A stretch of 7,219 bases of DNA from Verrucomicrobiota bacterium (GTDB lineage Bacteria > Verrucomicrobiota > Verrucomicrobiia > Opitutales > Opitutaceae). The translations under genes and the position numbers were made by a program. The notes below the pieces were generated by a model. The model had not been told where the DNA came from. It worked only from the letters and a program-made list of their open reading frames with translations, and did no database searches. The stretch covers positions 1 through 7,219 of the forward strand of contig RFJS01000303.1 in NCBI GenBank assembly GCA_003694825.1, written 5' to 3'. Below are positions 1-6,728 of this stretch, one piece after another (the first letter of the stretch is position 1; the number at the start of each line of letters is the position of its first letter).

Positions 1-242
1 CGCTTTTGCTCGGCGGTGGCCGCCCGTTCGTCAGCCTTTGCGAGTGCTTCGCGGGCAGTCTCGTTGAGCTCGCGGAGCTGGGCGTCGAGCTCGGCGAGGC
101 GTCGGTTGGCCTCTTGGAGCTGTTGCTCGGTTTCCGCGCGCTTTTGCTCGGCTGTGGCCGTCCTCTCGTCTGCTTTTGCCAGTAACCTGCGAGCAGTTTC
201 GTTGGCTTCGTGGAGCTGGGTGTCGAGCTCGGCCAGGCGTCG
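1..242 (-). repeat. 138-bp tandem repeat encoding coiled-coil units
   Basis: Bases 1-104 align without gaps to 139-242, a period of 138 bp (46 codons). My hand count is about 84 of 104 identical. The unit read on the minus strand begins with codons for RRLAELD at 242 and again at 104, and each copy also holds AKADER and TAEQK/ATAEQK. One full unit and most of a second are visible, and the array may continue beyond the left edge. The period keeps the reading frame, so a gain or loss of units would lengthen or shorten the coiled coil without breaking the protein. Confidence 0.85.
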
Positions 243-1154
243 GTCGCGGTCCTGGACAAGCTCGCTTGTCTGCCGGTAGCGACGATAGACTGTTAGGAGT
301 GCCTCGACGATCCTGCGAGTGCGGTCGCCATCGAGGTGGATGGGCGCGGATGCGGGGCGGGGACGAAGCTCTCGGGCGGTGCCGCCGAAAGCGTATTGGT
401 CGTAATGGGAGAAGATGGGCTCTTCGAAGTGCACGCTCGAGAAACCCGCCTCGCGCAGGATTCGCTGGAGCGCCGTTTTGCTGAAGAGAAACAGGTGCTC
501 GGCAGGTTTCAGGTGTTCGAGGAAAGGGTGTCCGGCGCTCTTGAGGTCGTCATATGTCGTGTCTTCAGGATAGCATGGCGTCTGCACGACGATGATTCCC
601 GAGGGAGCGAGAAAACCTCGGCAGCGCGTCAATGTCTCGAGCGGGTCAGGGAGGTGTTCGACGACGTCGAAGAGGGTGATAATGTCGATTGATTCGGGCT
701 CGATCGCCTGGTCTTCGAGGGGGCCCTGGAGCATGGGGATATCCCAGGTTTTGCGGGCGTAGTCGGCCAGCCAGGGGCTTAGTTCCAGGCCGGTCGCGTC
801 GAATCCGGCAGCGCGAAACAATGCGACGGAGGCCGCGGGCCCGCAGCCAATCTCCAGCAGCCTGGATCCGGGTTTTTTGTAGCGCAGGAGCGAATCGAGC
901 CAGTAGATGCAGCGATCGGCGAGGTCGGCGCGGGTACGCGATTCGATGTCGGGGTAGCCGTAATCCTCAGTCAGGTGCTTGAGGTAGTAGTTCTTTCCGT
1001 ACAGGTCGTGTTCGTCGCTTTCGATCCGGCGGGTAAGGTTGGGGGGGGGCCGGGCGAGGACCAGCGTCTCGCACTTCGGGCAGTGGAGATAGTCCTCCGT
1101 AAACGGATCGAGCACGGTATGACCGCACCAGCATCGTGGCATCTCTTTGGTCAT
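1..1154 (-). CDS. SAM-dependent methyltransferase with C-terminal coiled coil (partial, 3' end outside window)
   Basis: Translated from ATG at 1154-1152, the frame stays open to the window edge (384 codons). Residues 8-28 hold CWC...CPKC, a likely small zinc-binding knuckle. A class I methyltransferase fold follows: motif I LLEIGCGPA at 99-107, an acidic residue at the end of strand 2 in GLELS (E124), and FDVVEHLPDP at 162-171, typical of SAM-dependent methyltransferases of polysaccharide clusters. From about residue 280 the protein becomes a charged, Ala/Leu/Glu-rich coiled coil with a 46-residue repeat (305-350, then 351 onward). The start overlaps the wzt stop as ATGA, so translation is probably coupled. 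The likely role is to methylate the exported glycan, perhaps as an end cap, at the cytoplasmic membrane face; this is inferred from context. No kinase domain like that of WbdD is seen between methyltransferase and coiled coil. Further domains, for example glycosyltransferases, may lie beyond the edge. A run of nine C lies in codons 36-38. Confidence 0.88.
   Translation of the reverse strand, partial: MTKEMPRCWCGHTVLDPFTEDYLHCPKCETLVLARPPPNLTRRIESDEHDLYGKNYYLKHLTEDYGYPDIESRTRADLADRCIYWLDSLLRYKKPGSRLLEIGCGPAASVALFRAAGFDATGLELSPWLADYARKTWDIPMLQGPLEDQAIEPESIDIITLFDVVEHLPDPLETLTRCRGFLAPSGIIVVQTPCYPEDTTYDDLKSAGHPFLEHLKPAEHLFLFSKTALQRILREAGFSSVHFEEPIFSHYDQYAFGGTARELRPRPASAPIHLDGDRTRRIVEALLTVYRRYRQTSELVQDRDRRLAELDTQLHEANETARRLLAKADERTATAEQKRAETEQQLQEANRRLAELDAQLRELNETAREALAKADERAATAEQK
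1041..1049. repeat. Homopolymer tract G9 (C9 on coding strand) inside the methyltransferase gene
   Basis: Nine consecutive G on the plus strand read as three CCC proline codons (residues 36-38) on the coding strand. They lie between the putative zinc knuckle and the methyltransferase domain. A change of one base by slipped-strand mispairing would shift the frame before the catalytic domain. The tract is seen directly; a phase-variation role is inference. Confidence 0.7.
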
Positions 1155-2581
1155 GTCGAGTCGCGAAGCAGTTCGACGCCTCCGTCGAGATTGGCGATTC
1201 CGTGGTGGAGAAGCTGGACGGGTTTGCCGTGCAGTCTGTAGCAGACCTCGAAGGGACCGATGCCGGTGAGGTGGCAATGCCGGCGCACGCGTGCGGTCAG
1301 GTCGTCGTGGCTGAATTGGTCTGCCATGCGGGCATCGTGCGCGGCGATGGAAGCGATGCCCACCTCGATTGTGTAGAAGGCGACTTCGAGTTCGAGTTTG
1401 ATGCGATGCCGAAACCGCAGGATTGTGCCGGCAGGAACGCGCTCGGGCATGACGCTTCCGTATTCGAGGGTGTTTTTGCCGGGGACGATGATGCCGCGAT
1501 TGTTGAACAGAACGATGCCCACCACGGGGGTTTCGAGGTCGGTGAGGATTTCGTAAGCGTAGTAAAAATACGCCGTTTCACCCTGTTCGAATCGCCGTTT
1601 CGGCTCGCCGGCGGTATCGGTCAATCCGACGGCCAGGCAACGGGCACTGCCATCTGCGACCTGGTTGATTTTCGATATATCAAAAAAGGCGCGTTCTTCC
1701 GGCCACTCGTTCGGCACGGAAATGTCTCGTTTCTTGTTCGTGGCGTTGGTGGGTTTTGCGGAGCGTGGGCGGGGCTTTGTCGGCAGAGAGGCGTCGCGAT
1801 GGATCAGATAGAATTGTTTGATGACTTCCGGGGACGGGCCTATTGAGACGACGTTTCCTCGGTGGAGCAGAAGAGCGCGGTCGCAATATTGCTCGATGAT
1901 ATTCATGCCGTGAGACACGAGCACGATCACGGTGCCCCGTTCGCGAAGCTCTTCGAGTCTTCGAAAGCACTTTTGCTGGAAAAACACATCTCCGACGGAG
2001 AGCGCTTCATCGATGATGAGGATGTCGGGATCCACCATCGTCTGAACGGCGAAGGCCAACCGGACGAGCATACCGCTCGAATAGGTTTTGACCGGTTGGT
2101 GGATGAAATCGCCGATGTCAGCAAACTCCTCGACGGCCTTGAGCCGTTTCATCATCTCGCTTCTCGGGACCCCGAGAATGGCACCGTTGAGGATGACGTT
2201 TTCGATTCCGGTGAACTCGGGGTTGAATCCGGAGCCCAGCTCGAGCAGCGCGGCGACCTTGCCGCGCACGGAGAACGAGCCACTGGTCGGCCGAAGTGTG
2301 CCGGCGAGGATTTGCAGCAGTGTGCTCTTCCCCGAACCATTGCGTCCAATAATGCCGAACGACTCACCGCGTTTGACCTCAAAGGAGACTCCGTTGAGCG
2401 CAAGGAAATCGCGGTAGTGCGAGGAGGCCCGTTCGAGGAGTTTCCGGCCGATGGGAGTGCGTTGACCAAATACGGACGCCAACGAGGCCTGTATCGGACT
2501 GAGAATACGCGAAGATGGTCGGTCCCAGATACGATAGGCTTTGCTCAAGCCCGAAGTGGAGATGACGGTGTCCGATGCCAT
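1151..2581 (-). CDS. wzt: Polysaccharide ABC exporter ATP-binding protein with C-terminal carbohydrate-binding domain (Wzt)
   Basis: The 476-residue protein energises export of a lipid-linked polysaccharide across the inner membrane together with the permease Wzm. Residues about 1-265 form the nucleotide-binding domain: Walker A GRNGSGKST at 79-87, signature region YSSGM at 167-171, Walker B ILIIDE ending at D191-E192, and switch histidine H224. The segment VAALLELGSGFNPEFTG (109-125) is typical of the O-antigen/teichoic-acid exporter subfamily. A basic, proline-rich linker (about 266-290) leads to a Wzt_C-like beta-sandwich (about 299-450) with VVGIVLFNNRG and GKNT. In characterised Wzt proteins this extra domain binds the exported glycan, in some systems its modified non-reducing end. 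The gene starts 12 bp after the wzm stop with no evident Shine-Dalgarno, and its stop overlaps the methyltransferase start as ATGA. What glycan it binds cannot be read from the sequence. Confidence 0.94.
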   Translation of the reverse strand: MASDTVISTSGLSKAYRIWDRPSSRILSPIQASLASVFGQRTPIGRKLLERASSHYRDFLALNGVSFEVKRGESFGIIGRNGSGKSTLLQILAGTLRPTSGSFSVRGKVAALLELGSGFNPEFTGIENVILNGAILGVPRSEMMKRLKAVEEFADIGDFIHQPVKTYSSGMLVRLAFAVQTMVDPDILIIDEALSVGDVFFQQKCFRRLEELRERGTVIVLVSHGMNIIEQYCDRALLLHRGNVVSIGPSPEVIKQFYLIHRDASLPTKPRPRSAKPTNATNKKRDISVPNEWPEERAFFDISKINQVADGSARCLAVGLTDTAGEPKRRFEQGETAYFYYAYEILTDLETPVVGIVLFNNRGIIVPGKNTLEYGSVMPERVPAGTILRFRHRIKLELEVAFYTIEVGIASIAAHDARMADQFSHDDLTARVRRHCHLTGIGPFEVCYRLHGKPVQLLHHGIANLDGGVELLRDST

Positions 2582-2593
2582 TTAGCGAGAGAA

Positions 2594-3436
2594 TCAGATG
2601 ACGTCAGAGAAAGCGGGCTTGAGACGCATGAAAACCGCAAAGCCTGCCAGGAGCATCACGATTCCGAAGATGTTGACTCCGAAGAGAGCAACGGGGTCGG
2701 GCGCGCGTTGCCAGAGGACAACATCACGCGCGATTTCCACGATGTGCACGAGCGGGTTCCAGCGGAGGATTTCCCAGATTGCCGGGCTTTCCGTCTGGCC
2801 TTTCGAGGCGGGATAAAAAATGGCGCTGGCGAACATGAGTCCCGTTACGGCGACGGTGACCAGCTGTCCGATATCCCGGAAGAAGACGCCCAGCGCAGAG
2901 ATCAACCAGGAGAGGCCCAGGGCAGTGAAAAAGGTGGGCAACAGGACGAGTGGAAAGTAGAGAATGTAAAGTGAGAATCCCCGGCCTCCCGCGAGAATGC
3001 CTGCGAGCACCATGACGAGGCTGATGGCCGTATGGATCGTGGCGGCTCCGACTGTGGCGATCGGCAGAATCTCCAGGGGGAAGACCACCTTTTTTACGAA
3101 ATTCGGATGGCTGGTGATGAGTGGCGGCGCCAGCGCGATGGCATCGGCGATAAGATGAAAAATCGTCAGGCCGAGAAACAGGCCGAGCCCGTAGTCCCAC
3201 TTTGATTCATTCTCGAGGACGTGAAAACTCCCGCCGAATACGTATCCGAATACGAATACATAAAGCGCGAGCAGAAAGAGCGGGTTGAGGACGGCCCAGA
3301 CGAACCCGAGGTAGCTGCCTCGGTGGCGCATCTCGAAGTTTCGTTTCGTGAACTGCACGATCAATCCCCAGTGGGTGACGACCGTGCGCACCAGGATTGG
3401 CAGGTTGAGGCCGGGAAAATGCTTCAGCTTCTCCAT
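2594..3436 (-). CDS. wzm: Polysaccharide ABC exporter permease (Wzm)
   Basis: A 280-residue integral membrane protein of the ABC-2 permease family, which forms the inner-membrane channel for O-antigen-like glycans with Wzt. The N-terminus is an amphipathic cytoplasmic stretch followed by TKRNFEMRHRGSYLG, the family's usual lead-in to the first membrane span. About six hydrophobic segments are visible, near residues 43-68, 84-104, 119-149, 157-184, 190-209 and 249-270. The family's FFRDIGQL (185-192) and WNPLVHIVEIARD (226-238) motifs are present. Length matches typical Wzm (about 260-290). ATG at 3436-3434 is chosen because it is the natural family start. No Shine-Dalgarno precedes it, only an ACCACC stretch. 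It lies 24 bp downstream of the gmd remnant and 12 bp upstream of wzt, so wzm-wzt are surely co-transcribed. Confidence 0.94.
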   Translation of the reverse strand: MEKLKHFPGLNLPILVRTVVTHWGLIVQFTKRNFEMRHRGSYLGFVWAVLNPLFLLALYVFVFGYVFGGSFHVLENESKWDYGLGLFLGLTIFHLIADAIALAPPLITSHPNFVKKVVFPLEILPIATVGAATIHTAISLVMVLAGILAGGRGFSLYILYFPLVLLPTFFTALGLSWLISALGVFFRDIGQLVTVAVTGLMFASAIFYPASKGQTESPAIWEILRWNPLVHIVEIARDVVLWQRAPDPVALFGVNIFGIVMLLAGFAVFMRLKPAFSDVI

Positions 3437-3460
3437 GGTGGTGCGATGTGAAATTCCGGT

Positions 3461-4041
3461 TCAGAGACGCGGCTCCGCGTCCGGTTGGCCCAGAAAGGCG
3501 TCGAGGCCCGCCAGGATCATGAGTTGGGCGAGGGTTTTCATACGGGGTTTGGCTCGCAGTCGAGGTTGCCCTGCATTCGCCTTTGCTTGACCACCGACGA
3601 GCAGGTCGACGTCCGTCGGGCAAACGCGGTGTTGGTCAAATTTCATGTGGACATGCGGGTCGAGGTCGTGGTGGGCAAAGGCGGCGTCGAGGAAGTTGCC
3701 CATCGAGCGGGGCTCGATGGTGGCGAGCACGAGGTCGTCCGGGATTGTCCTGTGCCATGAGGATTGCCCTGGTGTTCTCGTCGCGTTCTTTCCCGATCTG
3801 CGTTCGAGGCGCATCTCGAGGTTGTCCAGGGATAGCGTTCCTCCCGCCGAAGGAGCCCGATGCGGGCAGGCCCCCTGGCGGTCATGTTGCCGGCAAAATC
3901 GGGCAGATGGGTGATGCGGATGTGGATGGTCGACCGGAAGCGACGGGCGATGTCGTGAACTTCATAGCCTTTCGCGAGATGACACTTCACGAGGTCAGAA
4001 CCTTCCTGGCCCGTGATGCCTGTGCGGAGGGCTCGTCTCAT
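3461..4041 (-). pseudogene. gmd: Decayed GDP-mannose 4,6-dehydratase gene with internal deletion and frameshift
   Basis: Two pieces of a Gmd-type protein are readable in different frames. From ATG at 4041 the first gives MRRALRTGITGQEGS, then AKGYEVHDIARR and ITHLPDF, matching the first roughly 50 residues of Gmd (Rossmann glycine loop and the RR cofactor segment). From about 3748 to the stop at 3463-3461 the second gives PDDLVLAT, then CPTDVDLLVGGQAKAN, matching the last roughly 90 residues. Between them (about 3890-3750) I see no Gmd homology. The central 190 or so codons, including the catalytic T-x-E and YxxxK motifs and NHESPRR, are missing. The remnant spans 581 bp where an intact gmd needs about 1 kb, so it cannot encode a working enzyme. 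It sits 64 bp downstream of an intact but divergent gmd-like gene. The remnant is closer to canonical Gmd at some motifs than that gene, so it is probably an older paralogue rather than a recent copy. Confidence 0.8.
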
Positions 4042-4105
4042 GAGTTCAAAAGGGCCGAATTGGGAAAACTGACAATGCGAGGTCAACGGTATTGTCCGTG
4101 CCGGT

Positions 4106-5101
4106 TCAATCGAGCCGGGCCAGCTCGCTTTCGACCAGACGGCGGACGATCTCTTCGAAGGGGACGGTGTTTTTCCACCCGAGCAGACGGTTGGCCTTGG
4201 CGGGATTGCCGCAGGGGGCGACCGGCTCGACAGTGGTGACGAGATGCGAGTCGAATTTCACGTAGTCCTGCCAATTGAGATCGACGGTCTCGAAGGCGAT
4301 CCGCACGAGATCCTCGACGGTGTGGAGCACGCCGGTGGCGAGGACGAAGTCGTCGACGGGGTCGCTCTGCAGCATGCGCCACATGCCCTCGACGTAGTCC
4401 GGTGCCCATCCCCAGTCGCGGCGTCCGGTGAGACTGCCGAGGACCAGGTCTTTCTGGAGCCCTTTTTTGATGCGGGCGACGCCGCGGGCGACCTTGATGG
4501 TGACGAAGTTGGCGCTGCGCCGTGGCGATTCGTGGTTGTAGAGAATGGCGGAGCAGGTGGGCAGTTTGTAGGCGATGCGGTAAATGCGCGCCATCTGCTG
4601 CGAGAAGGCTTTGGCGGCGCCGTAGGGCGTGGTGGGGTTGACCGGGGTGAGTTCATCCTGAGGCGAGTGGGGCGGGGAGCCGAAGACCTCGCTGCTGGAG
4701 GCGTAGAGGAAGCGCGGCGGCTCGGGCAGGTCGCGGATGATTTCGAGCAGGCGGAGAGTGGCCATGCCGATGCTGTCGACGGTGGCCTCCGGCAGCTCGA
4801 GGGAGAGGCGGGGGCTGGATTGGCCGGCGAGGTGGTAGAATTCGTGAGGACGCGCTTTGCTGATGATCCGGCGCAGGTGGGTGGCGTCCTCGAAGGAACC
4901 ATTGTGCAGAAAAAGCTGTTTGCCGACGACTTTCCGGTCGTGGACGAGGTGGGCGATGTTGCTGGTCCCGAGCGCGTCGGGGCGGTGCACGAGTCCGTGG
5001 ACCTCGTAGCCCTTGGCGAGGAGCAGTTCGCAGAGGTAGGAACCGTCCTGTCCGGTGATGCCGGTGATGAAGGCGCGTGGCATGGCGCAGGTATCAGACA
5101 T
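4106..5101 (-). CDS. gmd: GDP-mannose 4,6-dehydratase-like SDR-family nucleotide-sugar enzyme
   Basis: 331 residues from ATG at 5101, the usual length for Gmd, which converts GDP-D-mannose to GDP-4-keto-6-deoxy-mannose, the precursor of rhamnose, fucose and perosamine residues. Visible are the Rossmann loop TGITGQDGSYL (13-23), YHLAGQS (89-95), SSSE (135-138), YGAAK (Y160, K164), NHESPRR (189-195) and RRDWGWAPDYVEGMW (227-241). Several positions depart from canonical Gmd: the catalytic Thr of STSE reads Ser136; the RR cofactor segment reads HR (39-40); and the R-P-x-E nucleotide-contact stretch near the C-terminus reads TTVE (289-292), keeping only the Glu. The exact substrate is therefore less sure than the family. 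ATG at 5083 (MPRAFITG) is an equally good start. An in-frame ATG at 5266 would add a basic, proline-rich leader unlike the family. Neither preferred start has a strong Shine-Dalgarno. It probably supplies sugar nucleotide for the glycan exported by wzm-wzt. Confidence 0.88.
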   Translation of the reverse strand: MSDTCAMPRAFITGITGQDGSYLCELLLAKGYEVHGLVHRPDALGTSNIAHLVHDRKVVGKQLFLHNGSFEDATHLRRIISKARPHEFYHLAGQSSPRLSLELPEATVDSIGMATLRLLEIIRDLPEPPRFLYASSSEVFGSPPHSPQDELTPVNPTTPYGAAKAFSQQMARIYRIAYKLPTCSAILYNHESPRRSANFVTIKVARGVARIKKGLQKDLVLGSLTGRRDWGWAPDYVEGMWRMLQSDPVDDFVLATGVLHTVEDLVRIAFETVDLNWQDYVKFDSHLVTTVEPVAPCGNPAKANRLLGWKNTVPFEEIVRRLVESELARLD

Positions 5102-5337
5102 TTCCCGGCGGGTTGGCCAAAGGAAAATCGACGAGACCGGCCGGGTATCGGCAGCCGCGGTCCGGGCAACTGGGGGGCGAAAAGGCGAGTGTTGCCTCTG
5201 GATGCAAGGTGGTCGGGATGTATTCGGGTGCCGGAAAGGAACCTCAGGTCGTCTTTTGTTGACCATGCGGGGGCTCGCTGTCGGCTGTTTTGTCTGCCCG
5301 CGGAGATGGCGGGCTGATAACCATCCCTTTCTCGGTC
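5102..5337. promoter_or_regulatory. Divergent intergenic region between gmd-like and outer-membrane channel genes
   Basis: This 236-bp stretch separates two divergently oriented genes, so promoters for both the leftward polysaccharide unit and the rightward efflux unit should lie here. A TTGACC at 5259-5264 resembles a -35 box, but no convincing -10 hexamer lies at the right distance, so I do not assign a promoter. A short GC-rich inverted repeat is present at 5296-5314. I see no small gene, tRNA or riboswitch. Confidence 0.4.
5296..5314. repeat. Small GC-rich inverted repeat upstream of the outer-membrane channel gene
   Basis: GCCCGC (5296-5301) and GCGGGC (5309-5314) are perfect inverted copies around a 7-nt loop, ending 23 bp before the ATG at 5338. 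It could form a hairpin in the leader or be a dyad for a regulator. At this GC content six pairs can arise by chance. There is no T-run, so it is not a terminator. Confidence 0.3.
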
Positions 5338-6723
5338 ATGCACGCTTCTCGAGTCATCCTGATGATCACGCTTCTGGCCATGCCATCGGTGTCGTTGCGC
5401 TCGGCGCCGGATCCGGAGGTGTCTGCGGATCTGCCCCTGCCCGAGGAGGTCTTCCCCGAGCTCAAGGACATCCTTTGGCAGGCGCTGGCTCAGTCGCCCC
5501 GCATGATCACGCGGAATTTCGAGTTGATCGAAGCAACGCACGAGCTGGGGGCAACCCGGGCGAGGCAGTATCCTCGGGCGGGCGGATTCGGGATGTATTT
5601 CTATCAGCGCGATGACCGCGTCGACCGTCCTGAGCCCAGTCTCGGAGAGAAGTTTTACTACGACGTCCGGGTGACCCAACCGGTATTTCATTGGGGGGCT
5701 CTCAAGGATGAGACCGAGCGAGCGAGAATTCAGGCGAAAATCGAGGAGGCCGATTACCTCGAGGCCTACCGATTGCTCGCCCTGTCGGTTCGCCGTCAAT
5801 ACCTGGGGCTGATCGTCCGCAAGGCGGTGAGGGTGCGGGCGCAGGCGGCCTTCGATCGACAGGTGCGGCGGGTGGAGATGCAAAAGGTCAGGGTGGCTTC
5901 GGGGGAGGCGCCGAGCAGCGTGCTTCAGCCGGAGGAGCTTGTGTTGCGCGAGCGCCAGGTGGATCTCGAGCGCGCGACGTATGATTTCGAGAATGCGCTC
6001 CGCACCTTTCGGCGAACGACGGGCGTCAGTGATTTTGGCGCCGAGCGTGTTCCCGGGGAGGTTCCGAAGATCGAAGTCGGCGGCGAGGAGGCGGTTCTGG
6101 ATTTGCGGCGAAACTTTGTCGAAAAGGGGGATCTCCAGGAGGCGTTTCGGCTGCGCAAGGCCCTCTTCAGTCTGCAGCGGGAGCAGCTTCGGGAGAAGAT
6201 CACCCGGCGTGACCTGTGGCCAAAATTCGATTTCCAGGCCGGGCTAACCCAAAATGAGATCAGCTACACTGAAAACATCGGTGACCGTGTCGGTGTGACC
6301 AGCCTGTTTGCGGGGCTGCGAGTCACCTGGAACATTTTCGACAGTCGGGCCACCCGCGAGCGGATGCTCGCCAGCCGGGCCCGCCAGCGGCGGCTCGAGC
6401 AGGAGATCCGCAACCTCGAGCAGGAGCTGCGGGACGAAGCCCTGGCCGCAGCCGACGAGCTGCGGATTTTTGGCATGGCCATGCGCAATGCCGACCAGCG
6501 CCTCGTCATGCAGGTGTCCGGCCGCAAGATGGCGGAGGAGAACTTCAATCGCGGCCTCGCCACCGAGGAGCATGTCGCCGCCGCCGCCTACAGCGAGCAG
6601 GTCGCCCGCGTCAACGCCTTCATCGGCCGCTCTTCCTACCTCGAGGGGGTCGCCAACTTCCTCTCGGCGGTCAATGCCGACCCGATCGTGCTTGAGGTGA
6701 TGCCGAAAATCCTGAACCGCTGA
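5338..6723 (+). CDS. TolC-family outer-membrane efflux channel protein
   Basis: 461 residues from ATG at 5338, within the usual TolC-family range. An N-terminal signal peptide is visible: basic HASR, a hydrophobic core of about residues 6-20, and likely cleavage near 19-23. The protein shows the internal two-fold repeat typical of the family. Each half has a membrane beta-strand segment, FYYDVRVTQPVFHWG (106-120) or FAGLRVTWNIFDSRA (324-338), followed by long charged helices (about 121-220 and 337-445) that build the periplasmic tunnel. It forms the exit duct of a tripartite efflux or type I secretion system. The HlyD-type gene begins 5 bp after its stop, so the two form an operon. A TTG at 5290 in frame would add 16 residues before the signal peptide, so the ATG is preferred; it lacks a Shine-Dalgarno. 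Substrate is not evident. Confidence 0.92.
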   Translation: MHASRVILMITLLAMPSVSLRSAPDPEVSADLPLPEEVFPELKDILWQALAQSPRMITRNFELIEATHELGATRARQYPRAGGFGMYFYQRDDRVDRPEPSLGEKFYYDVRVTQPVFHWGALKDETERARIQAKIEEADYLEAYRLLALSVRRQYLGLIVRKAVRVRAQAAFDRQVRRVEMQKVRVASGEAPSSVLQPEELVLRERQVDLERATYDFENALRTFRRTTGVSDFGAERVPGEVPKIEVGGEEAVLDLRRNFVEKGDLQEAFRLRKALFSLQREQLREKITRRDLWPKFDFQAGLTQNEISYTENIGDRVGVTSLFAGLRVTWNIFDSRATRERMLASRARQRRLEQEIRNLEQELRDEALAAADELRIFGMAMRNADQRLVMQVSGRKMAEENFNRGLATEEHVAAAAYSEQVARVNAFIGRSSYLEGVANFLSAVNADPIVLEVMPKILNR

Positions 6724-6728
6724 AGGGG

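Noticed and set aside
1136..1846. Plus-strand open frame of 236 codons
   Set aside because: It is antisense to the wzt C-terminal domain, whose reading is well supported, and shows no family resemblance.
1862..2974. Plus-strand open frame of 370 codons
   Set aside because: It lies antisense across wzt and wzm, both of which have full family motifs. The translation is charged, low-complexity and resembles no family, as expected of a shadow frame in GC-rich DNA.
3461..4086. Remnant region as two small functional genes
   Set aside because: The readable pieces match opposite ends of one Gmd protein and lack its catalytic core, which fits decay better than two new genes. The TTG at 4086 as a start has no support.
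4042..4105. Terminator or promoter between the gmd-like gene and the gmd remnant
   Set aside because: I see no strong stem followed by a T-run in this 64-bp gap and no paired promoter hexamers, so read-through into wzm-wzt is the simplest reading.
5102..5266. Longer N-terminus for the gmd-like gene from ATG at 5266
   Set aside because: The extra 55 residues are basic and proline-rich, have no counterpart in Gmd proteins and would use most of the divergent promoter region.
5259..5291. TTGACC as a -35 box of a promoter for the TolC-type gene
   Set aside because: No -10-like hexamer lies 16-19 bp downstream. The nearest T-rich stretch is too far away and poor, so the match is probably chance.
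4244..5317. Plus-strand open frame of 357 codons
   Set aside because: It is antisense to the gmd-like gene. It is rich in Gly, Val, Asp and Glu from complementary codons, with no recognisable motif.
4258..5883. Minus-strand open frame of 541 codons
   Set aside because: It overlaps the gmd-like gene in another frame and runs antisense into the TolC-type gene. Its Pro/Ser/Arg-rich translation is typical of an off-frame shadow.
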